From Tupaia tana (Eukaryota; Chordata; Mammalia; Scandentia; Tupaiidae), in contig JAKSZU010000003.1 of the NCBI GenBank assembly GCA_026018925.1, forward strand, positions 187,372,139-187,436,138: 64,000 nucleotides of DNA, given 5' to 3'. Position numbers and translations under genes: made by a program. The number at the start of each line of letters is the position of its first letter. Position 1 is the first letter of the stretch. Under the pieces are notes generated by a model that had not been told where the DNA came from, ran no database searches, and saw only the letters and a list, made by a program, of their open reading frames with translations. Of this stretch, positions 45,001-57,477 are shown piece by piece.

Positions 45001-45987
45001 CCATGCTCCAACCTGCAGGCACCTCCTTCAGAACCAGCTTTGATACTAGGGTCTTTAAACAATCATCTCTGCCAATCATCCCTAGAGGGAACCCCAAAGG
45101 CAGCCCTGTCCCTGCCCTGCACCTCCTCCATATAGTACCCTGCTGGAATCATAGGCCACCCTTGTCCCATAGTAAGTGTGGTCCAACAGAAATCTGTCTG
45201 GTCTGATTTCCACCATGTCTTCCATGTGAATGGTGAATAAAATATGCAAAGTTGACTTATCTTTTCATAGCTCTCAGCTAATCTGAGTCCTAAAACTATT
45301 CCTGAGGCCACAAGGTCTTAAAGTATTATCCCCATTTGACAGAAAAATCTGACCCAGTGAGGAAAGTAATCCCCAATCAGCATTCCTTTCACCCCCCACC
45401 ACTTTAACTTGAGTCCAGGCAGGGCTGTCTGTCTGTCTTGGGTTTGTCACTGGTTGTGTCTGGTCCTGTCCTCCAGCACTGTGGAGGAGGCCAGGGGGGA
45501 GTGAGGGAGGTAAGAGACAATGGATGAAATCTGTACACCTAGAGTTCATGTCTTTGGCCTTAGGGATCAGAGCCTTCTCGTTGGATTCCTGGAGAGTATA
45601 AGAAGGTCCCACTTGGAACCTCAGGGTTGGAAGTGGCAGAGCTCTGGTCCTCAGTGACTCAGGTTCTTCTTTGGGAAGGCAGCAGAGTCTTAGGGGATAT
45701 CCCAGTTTGGGATTGGGGGTGAGAAGTGCTTGAGAGGTGCTAGCTGAGAGCAAGAGAGAACCAATGATGGAATTAATTATCCAAGAGGGCAATAGATAAT
45801 AGCAACACTGTCTTCCTGTCTTTCCAGAGGCATTTGGAGAGAGAAGAGGCTGGTTACTCAATCAGACTGCTTCAAAAATTACATCTCTGGGAAGTACGTT
45901 ATAAGAGCAAAAGCTCACACAGAGTAGTCTCCTTGCTATTGCTGGGGTGTGCAAGAAGGAGAGGTTCTGAGAGATCTGGAGCTCCTA
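45001..45987. other. TTC7A last intron, nothing recognised
   Basis: Unique-looking; minus-strand frame 45274-45861 (195 codons) has no domain. Confidence 0.4.
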
Positions 45988-46003
45988 AGAAGAAAGTGGG
46001 ACA

Positions 46004-46182
46004 GGGGCCAGCAGGTGACATAGTGGTTGAAGCACTGGACTCCCACATGGCTGGCCACAGTTCAAGTCCTGAACCTGATGGCTCGCTTTCTCAATTTCCC
46101 TCTCTCTCTCCCTCCATGTCTTTCTCTGGTTAGATTAAAAAATAATAATAAATACGATTTAATAAATATAGTTTAAAAAAGA
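46004..46182 (+). repeat. tRNA-derived SINE, short subfamily
   Basis: GGGGCCAGCAGGTGACATAG head; AGAAGAAAGTGGGACA at 45988-46003 and AGAAGAAAGCAGGACA at 46183-46198. Confidence 0.94.
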
Positions 46183-47157
46183 AGAAGAAAGCAGGACAAA
46201 ATAAGGGGCCAGAGTCTGTCCCTGAGAGGGAGGGCAGAGTACCACCTGCCTGCATATGGCTGAGGATTTTGTTGCCTTCTGCCGTGTAAACACACTATAC
46301 CAAGTCTCCGCACTTCCCTTACAAGCTGAAGGCTGGGAGAATAGGCTAGTTTGTGCCTGGGGCTAAGGCCCTCTCCAGTGGTCATTGAAGGGTGGCAGAG
46401 TATGCCACCTCAAAGTATGCCATAAGGAAGGCATACTTTGGCATAAGGAAGGCTCTCAGTGACCAAGCCAGTCCATTAGCTACTGTCTGGGCTCCCTGGC
46501 CTCCCCAGGCATCACTCCTTCCCTTGGAAGTACCTGATGCAGAGGGCATCCTGCGAGGGCAGGGTAGAGAAACTCAAATAGATGATGTAGGCTGCTCGAG
46601 GTCCTTCCTGACCCAGTTCTCCTTAGGAGCCTACTGAAGGGCAGTGTCAAATGGTCTTGGGAAGATCAGCTTCCTTTCTCACATTTCCTTAGGAGCAGGC
46701 AGGTAAAGTTCAGGCTTTCCCTCAAATAGATTCTTCTGCCAATGAATTTAAGTTCTTAAAACCCCAGCTGATTGGAGTTTCTAGCTACCTGGAGGGAAGG
46801 TTGAGATGAGGCTGGCAGAGGCCATCAGGACCTGCCCCTGTGACTCGATCTCCATCTACAGAGAGCATGCCTTTCTCTTTCCTCCCTTGTCAGTCTTCTG
46901 AAGGTCCCTGGCCATCCTTGAACCTGGCATAGGTGGTAGCCTGCAGGACCAGAACTCAATGGACAAGCTCCTCTGGACACTAACGTGGGCACAGTAGATG
47001 CTGTTCCCTGGCATCTCCTTCCTCCTGGTCTGGGTGGAAAAGTCTAAGCTAAGGCAAGGATGGAGCTGAACCATGGAAACATCACCCTTTGTATCCAGAA
47101 AAGAGGAGGTGGCAGGACAGGGAGAGCAGAGAATTTGCTCCTGGGCCAAAGTTTATA

Positions 47158-47173
47158 CATATATACATACATT

Positions 47174-47245
<72 letters not shown>

Positions 47246-47500
47246 GAGAGATTTTTGCTATAGGGTGTGTGTGTGTACTGGAAAGACAGAGAGAAATAGA
47301 GACTAGAGACAGAAAGTAAGAAATCACCCCCCACGGGGGATGGGCATGCCACAATTCCTTCTCCTCCATTCTCCTCTGAGGATTTTGGGCACGCATGCAC
47401 AAGCACCGAGTGTGAGTTTAAAGTCACAGGATCCAGGACTCGAACTGTAGTCAACCATGTGGGAGTCCAGCAATGTAACCACTACGCCACCTGCTGGTCC
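47158..47500 (-). repeat. Long SINE with a (TA)n-expanded tail
   Basis: Antisense; CCAAAGTTTATA at 47146-47157 and 47501-47512; tail carries about 27 TA units (47188-47241). Confidence 0.93.
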
Positions 47501-47620
47501 CCAAAGTTTATATTCTTAGAGAGGATGGAACCCTGGCTCGTGAAGGCAAGGCCTTTGACTCGCAGTGGGTTTTCTTTAGCCTCTTGGGTTTTGCTAATTC
47601 CATCCTTAAGACAGTAAGGC

Positions 47621-47766
47621 GCGCGTGGCTGCCAGACCTGCGCCTGCATGTGGCCCCCGGGCCTGAGCATGGCCCTTGGGCCTGCGTGTGGCTGCTGGGC
47701 CTGCACATGGCCCCCGGGCCTGCGCATGGCCGCCGGGCCTGCTCCTGCGCGTGGCCGCCGGCCTCA
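47621..47766 (+). repeat. 19-bp GC-rich tandem repeat
   Basis: About seven units near GCGCATGGCCGCCGGGCCT, for example at 47666, 47685, 47704 and 47723. Two units carry a 5-6-bp insertion (GCGCCT, GCTCCT). CpG-rich, unlike the surrounding intron. Confidence 0.85.
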
Positions 47767-47955
47767 GGCGACAAACCGAGGCAGAAAACTAGGACTAAGA
47801 ACTTGCAACTACAAACAACAGAAAGAAACTTTAGCTGTCTGAAACCAATTGAGAAATATATCGTATAGGAGGATTGTCTTCGCCTATGGACAGTGAGAAG
47901 ATGATGGTTACCAGCCCTGCATTACCTCAGGGAAAAACAAGAACTACTCTACCAT

Positions 47956-47959
<4 letters not shown>

Positions 47960-47989
<30 letters not shown>

Positions 47990-48240
47990 AGAGGTTTTTC
48001 GCTATAGGGCGCGTGCGCTCGCCAGACAGACAGAGAGAGACATAGAGACAGAAAGCGAGAAATCACCCCCCAGGGGGGATGGTCACGCCGCAATCCCTTC
48101 TCCTCCATTCTCCTCTCGGGATCTTGGGCACGCACGCACACGCGCCCGGCGTGAGTTGTAAGCCACCGGGTCCGAGACGCGAACCGCGGTCGACTACGTG
48201 GGAGTCCAGCGACATAGCCATTACGCTAACTGCTGGTTCC
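47960..48240 (-). repeat. Young long SINE inside the composite retroposon
   Basis: Antisense, essentially consensus. Exact 16-bp duplication CTACTCTACCATTCTT at 47944-47959 and 48241-48256. Confidence 0.97.
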
Positions 48241-48818
48241 CTACTCTACCATTCTTAAGGAAGCCAGACACCCGAGGATGACTCACGCTGCAGATCCCCA
48301 CAACACCATTCCCGGTAACCACAAGATGGATGCTGTGCCGCATCAACTGATAATCATCTCTGCCTTCAAGAACCGCTTTCCTGAAACTGTCTTACATGGA
48401 GATTCACCTACAATTGCGGAACTGCACGAGACCCACCCTTAATCCAACCCTGAATAGAATCTATGCTCCCTATTGTTAAAAACTTTATGAGCTGATAATT
48501 GGAAAGAAAAAAAAAACTGAAAGAACTGGAGGGTATAATAGCAGGGAAGGCAACTGTGGATGCTAGAGACAGTATGGGAAAGGTAATGGGAATGAGTAAT
48601 TGAGGGCGGAAGGGAGGGATTCAGGGAACAAACAACACACTTAATAGACACAAAAATGAAAAGTTGTCTGTTGATGATAATGTATATGGGAATATCATTG
48701 TCTTGACTAATGTGCACTGTATTCATGCTGGGAAAGACCATGTTGTACACGGTGAAGAGATGCAATGACTAAATGTAATAATAAAAAAAAAAAAAAAAAA
48801 AAAAAAAGACAGTAAGGC

Positions 48819-50799
48819 CAAATCTGCCACCCACACGGTACACTGAGAAAGTCACTATCCTTTTTTTCCCCCAAACCTCAGGGAGCGAGATTCATCCACA
48901 ACCTTACAGGGCTCCCTGGAGACCCAGAGACTTTCAGCCTGGGCTTGTGGGTGCTCTCAGGAGAAGAGTGGATCTCATTCCCCTAGTACCTATCAGAAGC
49001 CAATGTCCTGATAAAGCTGCAATGGCACAGTAAAACCAGATGTCCTCCCTGGAAGCCTGCCTTGGCAATGATTCCACAGGATGGATACCAATTTCTCCCT
49101 ATATTCTTAGAATAATTCTCCAAGAATGTCTTTAGAGTTCACAAAGGTTGAGACAACTGATGTGTCTACTGACAATTTTTACAATGAATCCCTTAAATTC
49201 CAAGCTGACTTAGACCCACTGGGAAAGGTGTATCTTGTTGAAAGAGATTCCAAGGTTGCATCTGTGTTCAGTAGGGAAAAGTGCTATGATTAATTAGCAG
49301 TGTCTATCACTGATGGGTTCCTGGAGAATGGTGGTATGTATGCTGTGTTTTCCTTCTCCAGTATTGCACTGCAAACTTTTAAATTCTCACATGTATCACC
49401 TCATTTGGGTAGAACAATATTATAGTCTAGGAACAATGAAGATTATCATCCACTTACAAAAAGGAGCAACAGAAGCATAGAAGTTAAGTGTGCCTTTTCC
49501 TAAGTTACCCGGAACCAGATGACAATGGTGGTTCTGAACCTGATGGTCCAGCCAGAGTCAGGATTAGGTTCCAGATATCTGGGAGTCACAGGCCAGTATA
49601 GGGAAGACATTGAGATCAGAGAACCCTTGGGATGAACACACCAAAGCGTTCCCAGGTATTTAGGAAAAGAGTACTTAGTAAATCTTCTCTAGACTTGAAA
49701 TTTGCTATTCTTTTTGCATGTATGTGGGATGCTGACAGGAACAGTGTGTGGAAAGGGGGAGGGCTGCTCACACAGGAGCCAATTGCCCTTCTAGTTGCTT
49801 GTAACTTTAAAAGTGGGCAGGCCTGGGCTCTGACTTGCTCCAATTTCATCAAATCAGTTAGGCACCCTGGGAAGAGAAAAGGGACTGTTTCAGAAACATC
49901 TGCAGGGAGCCACTCTGGACAGCGATTCAGTTACCATGGAAATCCACCTTTGAAAACTGCTTCAATTTCAGGAAAATAGCTACAAACAATAATAAGCATA
50001 AATGAAAAATGGTACACTGTTACTTCAAAATTGTACTTGTTATTAGATTTTGTGGGGTTTTAGAGGCTGAGACGCATATCTGTGAATGCAGCTCTGTCTG
50101 GCTGCAGGCCTAATGACATAGCCCACATCCTCCTTCCCACCTCCCTAATCAAGTTTCTGAATGTGACCTCAAAAGAGGTATTTATCAGAGAAGCTAATAT
50201 CTGAATTGCTAGAGGAAGGAGGATATCCTTGCAAATATTCAAACATTTGTGGAGCAGACTGGAAGGCAACATGGAGCCATTTGGAAGGGAATGTGAGCTA
50301 GGGCATGAGGTTGTTTCACAGCCTTTCTTTAACTGATGCTGAATTCACACAGGACCAAGATGAAAATGTTGAAAGAAATCAGGCAGTGAGTATAATAGCT
50401 GAGCTGAGAATTTCTGTTCTAGTCCATTTTCAAAGACTCTGGTGAAAAAGACCTTATAAAGATGACCTGGCCTGGCTCCTCCCCCACATGGTGTCTCCAT
50501 TCTCCTGGCAACATCCTCACCAGATGATTACTGAGCACACAGCTGGACTAAGAGTTACGACATTTTCCCTAACACTGAGCTGAAATCTACCTCCCTGTAG
50601 CTTCGACTCATGGACAAATAAGAACCTCCTTGACAATGATAACCCTTTGGCTATCTGATCTTGATCCTTCTATATTCTCCATGTGGCAGAAGTCAGGGAT
50701 ACACTATGGTCATTCCCCTGAAGGCACTCTCCAAGGGGAATGTCTGAGCTGAAACCTAGACTGACAGCTTGCTAGTTGCAAGCTCCTAAATCTCCCTTC
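48819..50799. other. TTC7A last intron, mostly unique
   Basis: Only a MIR-like piece near 49370-49565; no gene. Confidence 0.4.
49370..49565 (-). repeat. MIR-like fragment
   Basis: TCACATGTATCACCTCATTT, AGAAGTTAAGTGTGCCTTTT; diverged. Confidence 0.5.
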
Positions 50800-50813
50800 A
50801 AAAATCACTTGTG

Positions 50814-51020
50814 CAGGGGCCAGCAGGTGGCATGGTGGTTGAGGCGCTGGACTAAGGTAATGGCTGATAGTAGTTTGAGTCCCAGACCTGACAGCTTGCT
50901 TTCTCACTTTCCCTCACTTACACTCTCTTTCTGTCTCTCTGTCTCTCTCTGGTGAGTGCACATGTTTTATAGCAAATTAAAAATAAAATAATGATAAAGT
51001 TTGATGGATAGTTCTTTTTA
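50814..51020 (+). repeat. tRNA-derived SINE, short form with long-form 3' end
   Basis: Head as in the short form, but the end has GGTGAGTGCACATG and TATAGCAAATTAAA as in the long form. Duplication AAAAATCACTTGTG at 50800-50813 and 51021-51034. 790 bp from a TTC7A exon. Confidence 0.93.
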
Positions 51021-51154
51021 AAAAATCACTTGTGTATACACAGACTATACACTTTCAGATCATTACATTTATCCTGATACCCACTTCCTGAAAGCAGCTA
51101 AAGCAGGCAGGAGAAAAATGGTTATCTATAGTATCTGCTATACCACTTGTCAGA

Positions 51155-51300
51155 TTAGGTACTCAATAAATGTTTCCTGGGCCAAAGAATCATCACTAGA
51201 TGGATAAATAAAACCAAGGTTCAGAAAGGGTGGCTGACTTGCTGATGATCACCCAGGTATAGTGGCAAGGCCAGGACTGAGGCACCAGCATCCTACATCC
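51155..51300 (-). repeat. MIR fragment
   Basis: ACTCAATAAATGTTTCCTGG, then GATGATCACCCAGGTATAGT and GGCAAGGCCAGGACTGAGGC. Confidence 0.6.
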
Positions 51301-51898
51301 CAGCCTCCCAGCCTCCCACAGGTAGTCGCTATGCTCTGAGTCCCCAAGTCCTGAGCCTATGTCCTAAGTCTAGAGGCTGCTGGGTCTTTTTACCAGCCCA
51401 GGGACCATTCTCAATGCGTGCTCAAGTTAGGCCTGACATGACAGCCCACCTGGGACACCCCCTAAATCCCACCATGAAGACATGGAGCACCTATAAAATG
51501 ATGAGGCAATGCAGTAGTTAGGGAGGTCTGAGGACTCCTAGAAAGAAGAGCATTTTGGTAATTGTCTATAGTCTGGATAGCTTCTGGGGCAAGGATCTGA
51601 TAGTAACAATAACAGTCCACTGGGCCAGATCACTTACAGAAACTTATAGAAAAAAGGAAGTTACAAAGAATATCAACCAACACTTTTAGATTTTTCATCA
51701 ATGCAAATCCTGATGGAAGAGAAATAGAATGTGTCTATGAGAGAGAAAGCTGTGTCCCCTGCCAGGGCAGGGAACGACCTACCTCCCTGCAGACACCAGT
51801 GAACAGCAACAGCATGGCATTGGCTGGCGGGGGGTGGGGGGGGGGGGCAAGAAGGGACATGAGGAGGATGAGTGCCCTGAGGCCTTGTGGGGGCTTCA

Positions 51899-52168
<270 letters not shown>

Positions 52169-52284
52169 TCAGAGGCCGTGGCCCTTTCTCAGTATCTGAC
52201 CATCAACTTCCAGAGTTTGGGAACTAGTCTTAGGAGATGACACTGTGTCACCGAGTCACAGCCCAGGCTGGACTTACTAGGGAA

Positions 52285-52615
52285 TGTGGTGGTAACAGCA
52301 GGTAATGGCTTCTGAGTGCTTGCTTATTCTACATCCGGCACCCTGCTGAGTGCCCCACACAGACCATCTCTGTCAAAGCTTACAGAAAGCCTGTAGAACA
52401 GGCACCCTGCTGAGTGCCCCACACAGACCATCTCTGTCAAAGCTTACAGAAAGCCTGTAGAACAGATACCTTTATCACCGCACTTTAGAGAGGAGTCACA
52501 GAGAGGTTAAAATACTTCCCTCAAGCCATGGGGAGAGGAAGCATTGTAGGCAGGGTTTGCATTAGGCTATCTGATTCAAAGCCTGGAGCTAAGAGCTTGT
52601 TCAGGTGACTCAGCC
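52285..52615 (-). repeat. MIR carrying a 64-bp duplication
   Basis: TTCTGAGTGCTTGCTTATTC, TTTAGAGAGGAGTCACAGAG and TAGGCAGGGTTTGCATTAGG in antisense MIR order, lengthened by the tandem duplication at 52337-52464. Confidence 0.75.
52337..52464. repeat. Exact 64-bp tandem duplication
   Basis: Two adjacent copies (52337-52400, 52401-52464) start GGCACCCTGCTGAGTGCCCC and end AAGCCTGTAGAACA, without any mismatch seen. They lie inside an antisense MIR about 210 bp upstream of a TTC7A exon (minus strand). Identity implies a recent event or an assembly artefact. Confidence 0.93.
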
Positions 52616-52859
52616 TTCTTTTTCAGTGTCCCTTCCTCTCATTTGCTTATTGCATGTCTAGGGGTGAGGGGGGCTCTCCTCAGCCTTTCCATCTCTGAGG
52701 TGGAGGCAATGTGAAGAGCCAACTCCCCCGTGAGTGAGGTTGGGATTAGGTGGGAGTCTGAGGAGTACCAAGTCATCCTGTCTAGGAAAGGTAGGAAGAT
52801 GAGGGAGAAAAGAGGCTAAGGGAGTGCCTGCTGAGGGGCCAAATGGGGGTCAAACCATG

Positions 52860-53060
52860 TAGTGATGGTGACAACTACAGAAGTCACCACTTGCACTTGG
52901 AGAGCTACCTGTGGGCCAAGCCCCAACTTTTGAGACATTTCTTTCATTAATCCTCACAACTAGTCTTTGGAGGGAGGCAGGTACTATTATGGTCCCTACT
53001 TAAAAACACCAGGCTGAGGTAAGGACCTTGCTCCATTCCCTGTGCAAGAAAGGGCAAAGC
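52860..53060 (-). repeat. MIR
   Basis: CTTTCATTAATCCTCACAAC, GGAGGGAGGCAGGTACTATT, GGTAAGGACCTTGCTCC. Confidence 0.72.
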
Positions 53061-55371
53061 CAGGGCTGGCTTCCCCAGTGCTCCCTGGTCTCGCTCCAAA
53101 GGGGATGCACCATTTGGGCCAGTAGGCAGGGAAGAATCTGCCCTGGGCCAGATAAGTGGGAAATGGTGCAGTTTTTCCAATCCGAGCCAGCCCACATAAA
53201 TGCACATTTCAAACCCACACTGCACAGGCACACGCCCGCAGCAGGCACTTTTAGAAATGCTGCTTGTCGCCCTGCAACCCACTCAGCCTTCTTTCAAAGC
53301 AGCCCCAGGCCTTGGCTGCCCCCTCCTGGGGCTGGTGCCCGCACTGAAGTCACAGAAGGACAGCAACTCAGGAGGGGTGCACAGACTGGCCTGCAGAGTC
53401 TGATGTATGATTTTGCCAAGAGCATTTCCTAGGAAAGACTGAGAGCTGAGGTTACACTAGTTCAGGTCATGTCTGCGATAGAGTGGATAACAGACATCCC
53501 CAATAGAAGCTCCCAGAAAGAGGTGGAAAAGCTGGGCCCAGGCAACCTTTCTTCCTGTCCTGGTAAGTAGCAGGAAGGAGGCTTAATGAAGGCCTTTGCC
53601 ACAGCACACAGTGCTTAAGGTCCCGGGCACAAACATTGTCCAAAATTTACTGTGCAATTTAACTATCTTGCCACATCCTAAAATATTAATTAAGCAAGGG
53701 TCCTTTTTCTCTAATGGAGGTGAGAATATGGGAGAACCAGAGAATAAATTAAATACAGAAAAGCCAGGCTCTCATAACATGGTGAGAGAAAAAGAGAGAG
53801 TGAGAGAGAGTGAGCGAGTGCTATGTAGGCTCTCCTGCCTGGAGACGGTCTGAAATGGGGATGCCAAGACAAAAGGCACAGGAAGGTAAGACTGGGAAAT
53901 GGGGATTTTGAACCCAGAGACTTGTGGGGAGGGACTGGCCCAGGACTTGACTATCTCAGCCTCAGGCCTCCTTCTCTGCTCTGTTGAGCTACTGTCAGGG
54001 GCTCTGAGTAGGCTGCCATCATAAATAAATGTCTAGTGTACTGATCATGTGCCTGATCTTTCCATGAGAAGCAAGAAGAATGGGGTTGGGGGTGAAGACA
54101 GCTGAGCCACCAAACTACTTCAGAGGCCCAGGGGAGTTGAAGAAAAAGGGCCAATTCTGAGTATTATGGATACTTGGGAGAGGTTAGATCAGCACTGTTG
54201 GCATGGTCAGGGAAGTCTTCGTGGAGGAGGCTGCATTTGAGTTGGGGCCTAGAGGCTGTAGAAGCATTTGGACTGGCAGAGAGAAGGGAAGCCAGGCTGA
54301 CTGGGATTTCTGGGGACAGACTCCACTGTGGCAGAATCCGCCAGAAGAATCTCTCATAAGGGGAACTGGGAAAAGCAGAAGCGTGTGGGTGTGAGTGTTG
54401 GGGGTGGGGAAGCTGCCTCCATCGGAGGAGCTCAGTTGAGAGTCCAGAGGTTGGGCTCTCCACTCCCCCAGACCTTCACAGCAGTTCTAGCCCAGAGCTG
54501 GCCCACTTGGCCCTGGCATGGCTCATTAAGCTGTTTACAACATGCTGCCCTGGCTCCTGAGCCCTGCCTCCAGAGGCTGTTCTGGGCTCTCCCATGGAAA
54601 CGCATGGCAGCACATTCACATCAACAGATTTCAATTACAGGGAGCCCCACCAATCCCAGTCCTATCTGCCTTACGCCCTGGGGCTTTCTGAGGCCCTGGG
54701 CCTTGTTGAGCTACCACACACCAGAGAACAGGCAGGGCAGCTTTCCTCTGATGGGCTTTGTCATTAGTTAGGCAGGAAAAACAGATGACACAGAACAGAG
54801 CCAGAGAAGTGAGGTCTCCTGAGGGCTTCTGACTGCCTCGCAGATAATCTCCACATGTCTAGCCTCTGGGTGGGGGTCTCTGACTGCAGAAAAGTCTGGG
54901 AACTGCTGTGCACCCACTTTTTAGCCTCAGTGTCCCTGGGCAGGTGCCCCGGCTCCTGCTTGCTACTGTACTAAGCCAGGTGATCCCTAGACAGCCACCT
55001 GCAGCTGTAGCAGGAGCCCCATGGCACAGGGCCTTCCCACTGTCTTGATCCTCCTCCTTCCAGCCCTGGCTGCCAGGACCTGGTGGTGCCCACACCCATT
55101 TTAACCTCACCTGGCCAGGGCTGGATGAGCACTCACTATTCCTAGATTTTTCTTTGAATTTCTATCGTATAGGTCATTGCTCAGAATCTTGCTACACTCT
55201 CAATATAAAAGGCCCCTCTTTGATTCCTGTCCACTCCTTTACTCTCTCTTCCTCCCTTCTGAGTTCCCCTCTTGTCTCTTCTTCCTCCCTGCCAACCTCC
55301 TGACCTCTTCTCTTGCCTGTTTGTCTCAGTTTTCTTCCTCTTCCCTCCATCTCTCTCCACCCCCTCTTCCC

Positions 55372-55413
<42 letters not shown>

Positions 55414-55475
55414 AGCAAGCTACAAATGGAAAACATCTGTTCCCTAAAGCTTTGCAAGAGTCCCTTTTATTATTA
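53061..55475. other. TTC7A intron, mostly unique
   Basis: No SINE until 55476. 54200-54300 (GGAAGTCTTCGTGGAGGAGG) looks like a common old repeat that I cannot name. No exon seen. Confidence 0.4.
55375..55411. repeat. (TG)n microsatellite
   Basis: About 18 TG units following a CT-rich stretch from 55200, in a TTC7A intron. Confidence 0.9.
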
Positions 55476-55722
55476 TTATTTTTAGTTTTTGCTATAGGGC
55501 ATGTTCACTCACCGGAGACAGAGAGAGAGAGAGAGAGAAATCACACTCCCGGGGGGGGGATGGTCACACTGTAATATCTTCTCGTCCATTCTTCAGGGAT
55601 TTGGGACACACATGCACATGCACCCAGCCAGTTTTTCAAGCCACTAATTCCAGGTCTCGAACCACACAGCTGGTCATGTGGGATTCAGCCTCCTCAACCG
55701 CCACACTATTGGATAGCCTGAC
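55476..55722 (-). repeat. tRNA-derived SINE, long/intermediate
   Basis: Antisense: GTTTTTGCTATAGGGCATGT, CCCGGGGGGGGGATGGTCAC, TCGAACCACACAGCTGGTCA. Confidence 0.9.
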
Positions 55723-56186
55723 CCTTCTTATTATCTTTTCTGAGGCACCTTGGTCTAACCTTGGATACAAAGCAGGTCCAATCTTCCTTCCACTCCTGCC
55801 AAAGCTGAGGCTCTCTCATTCCAAGGCTGGGGGATGGGCTCACTCCCCCTAGATTATCTCCACACTCCTTTTACAGAGAGAGCCTTGCCATGAATAGCAG
55901 GGTTACAGAGAGTTTAAGGCCACCTTTAAGACCTTTTAGGGCCTCACTTTTAGAGCTAGACTTTCTTCAGAGATCCTCTCTGGGACTTCAGAAAAGGGAG
56001 AAAGCAATTCAGACTCAGAGATACCCCTCATCCCCAGGGCAGGAGAGAGAGAGATAGGTTAGATTATAACAGGAATCCATTGTAGGCTAGCCTTCACCCT
56101 CAGTGAGAACAGTTTCAGTGGCCCCAAAGGAAGGATCCCTCCCATGGAACTGACCCTCAGGACATGGACTATCAGAATAAAAGAGG

Positions 56187-56482
56187 GGGAACCAGCAGTT
56201 AGCGTAATGGCTATGTCGCTGGACTCCCACATAGTTGACCGCGGTTCGCGTCCCGGACCTGGTGGTTTAAAACTCACGCCGGGCGCGTGTGCATGCGTGC
56301 CCAAGATCCCGAGAGGAGAATGGAGGAGAAGGGATTGCGGCGTGACCATCTCCTCTGGGGGGTGATTTCTCGCTTTCTGTCTCTATGTCTCTCTCTGTCT
56401 GTCTGGCGAGCGCACGCGTCCTATAGCGAAAACCTCTCCAAAAAAAAAAAAAAAAAAGAAGAATATTCAGAAAAAAAAAAAA
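56187..56482 (+). repeat. tRNA-derived SINE, young long subfamily
   Basis: Near-consensus, CpG-rich. AGAATAAAAGAGG at 56174-56186 and 56483-56495; two A runs in the tail. Confidence 0.96.
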
Positions 56483-57213
56483 AGAATAAAAGAGGAAGGT
56501 AGAGTGAGGATGAGGGAGGAACAAGGGAGAAAGCCAAGGGTCCAGAATGGAGAACAACACAGAGGTCTGAAGGCATTTCTCAGGGTGATATAAGCCCTTG
56601 CACCCCTGGGACACAGCACAAGGAATCAGGGGCTACTGGGGTAAGACCTGCCTTCCTGTTCTGGGAGTGGCCTTCTGGCTGACTCAGAAAGCTTGGAGGA
56701 GGGAAGAAGGAAAGCCAAGCAAGGGAAGAGGAGGGTGTGAGAAGGCAGGAGGGAGTGGAGAAGGGGACTCAGGAAAAGGAGGAGAATGAAGGAAGTCAAG
56801 TAAAGGAACAAAGAGGAAAGAGAACTAGAGTCTAGAGGAGCATGTAGGACCAATGGTGAGAACTAGCCTCTCCCTAGACTAGAATTTTATAATAAACATA
56901 AGCTCTAGTCACAGCTCCAGCTGCCCACCCCAGCTCTCTAGCCTGCTCAGTCATTGCTAGGATTGTTTTCACCTGCAGGATAGGGCACAGTGCCCAGGCA
57001 GCTTGAAAATGGCATTTGGGAGCTAAGACTCAACTTAGGCCAGCTTCCCTTCAAACCATCAAAAGCTGAGAGCTTCCGTGAGACCCTGGACCTCCAGGGT
57101 AGGGAACTCTCCCTAAGTCTAGCTTCCTCTCTGGCAAGCTGCCAGCTCCCAGGACATGAGCTGCAGTGAGAGAGAAGGGAGAGAGGAGGCTTTTGCTTTT
57201 CTGGAAACCTCTT

Positions 57214-57460
57214 TTTTGTTTTTTAGAGAGATCTTCGCTATAGGGCATGTGTATTCACCAGAGAGACAGAAAGTGAGAAATCACCCCCCGGGGGGGATGA
57301 CCACACCACTCTCCTTTCTCCTCCATTCTACTCTCAGGATTTTGGGCACACAGTCACATGCATCTGCCGTGAGTTTTAAACCGCCGGGTCCAGGACTCGA
57401 ACCATGGTTGATTATATGGGAGTCTAGCAATGTAACCATTATGCCATCTGCTGGTCCTGA
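57214..57460 (-). repeat. tRNA-derived SINE, long subfamily
   Basis: Antisense; TTTTCTGGAAACCTCTT at 57197-57213 and TTTTCCAGAAACCTCTT at 57461-57477. Confidence 0.94.
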
Positions 57461-57477
57461 TTTTCCAGAAACCTCTT

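Larger units (their letters stand above)
47621..48805 (+). mobile_element. Composite non-LTR retroposon with GC-rich VNTR head
   Basis: Bounded by a 13-bp duplication AAGACAGTAAGGC (47608-47620 and 48806-48818) at a TT/AAGA site typical of L1 endonuclease. It starts with about seven 19-bp GC-rich units (47621-47766). A unique segment follows, interrupted by a SINE at 47960-48240. A second unique segment contains AAGATGGATGCTGTGCCGCA. The 3' end is L1-tail-like (AATGTAATAATAAAAA) and finishes in a run of about 25 A. No ORF1 or ORF2 is seen. The order VNTR, LTR-like middle, poly(A) parallels SVA-type composites; alternatively it is an internally deleted L1. It lies in the last TTC7A intron, antisense to the gene. 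Confidence 0.78.

Noticed and set aside
47621..47766. CpG-island promoter of TTC7A or an unannotated gene
   Set aside because: The GC-rich block lies inside the retroposon bounded by the 13-bp duplication, so it came with the element. Promoter activity is possible but not shown.
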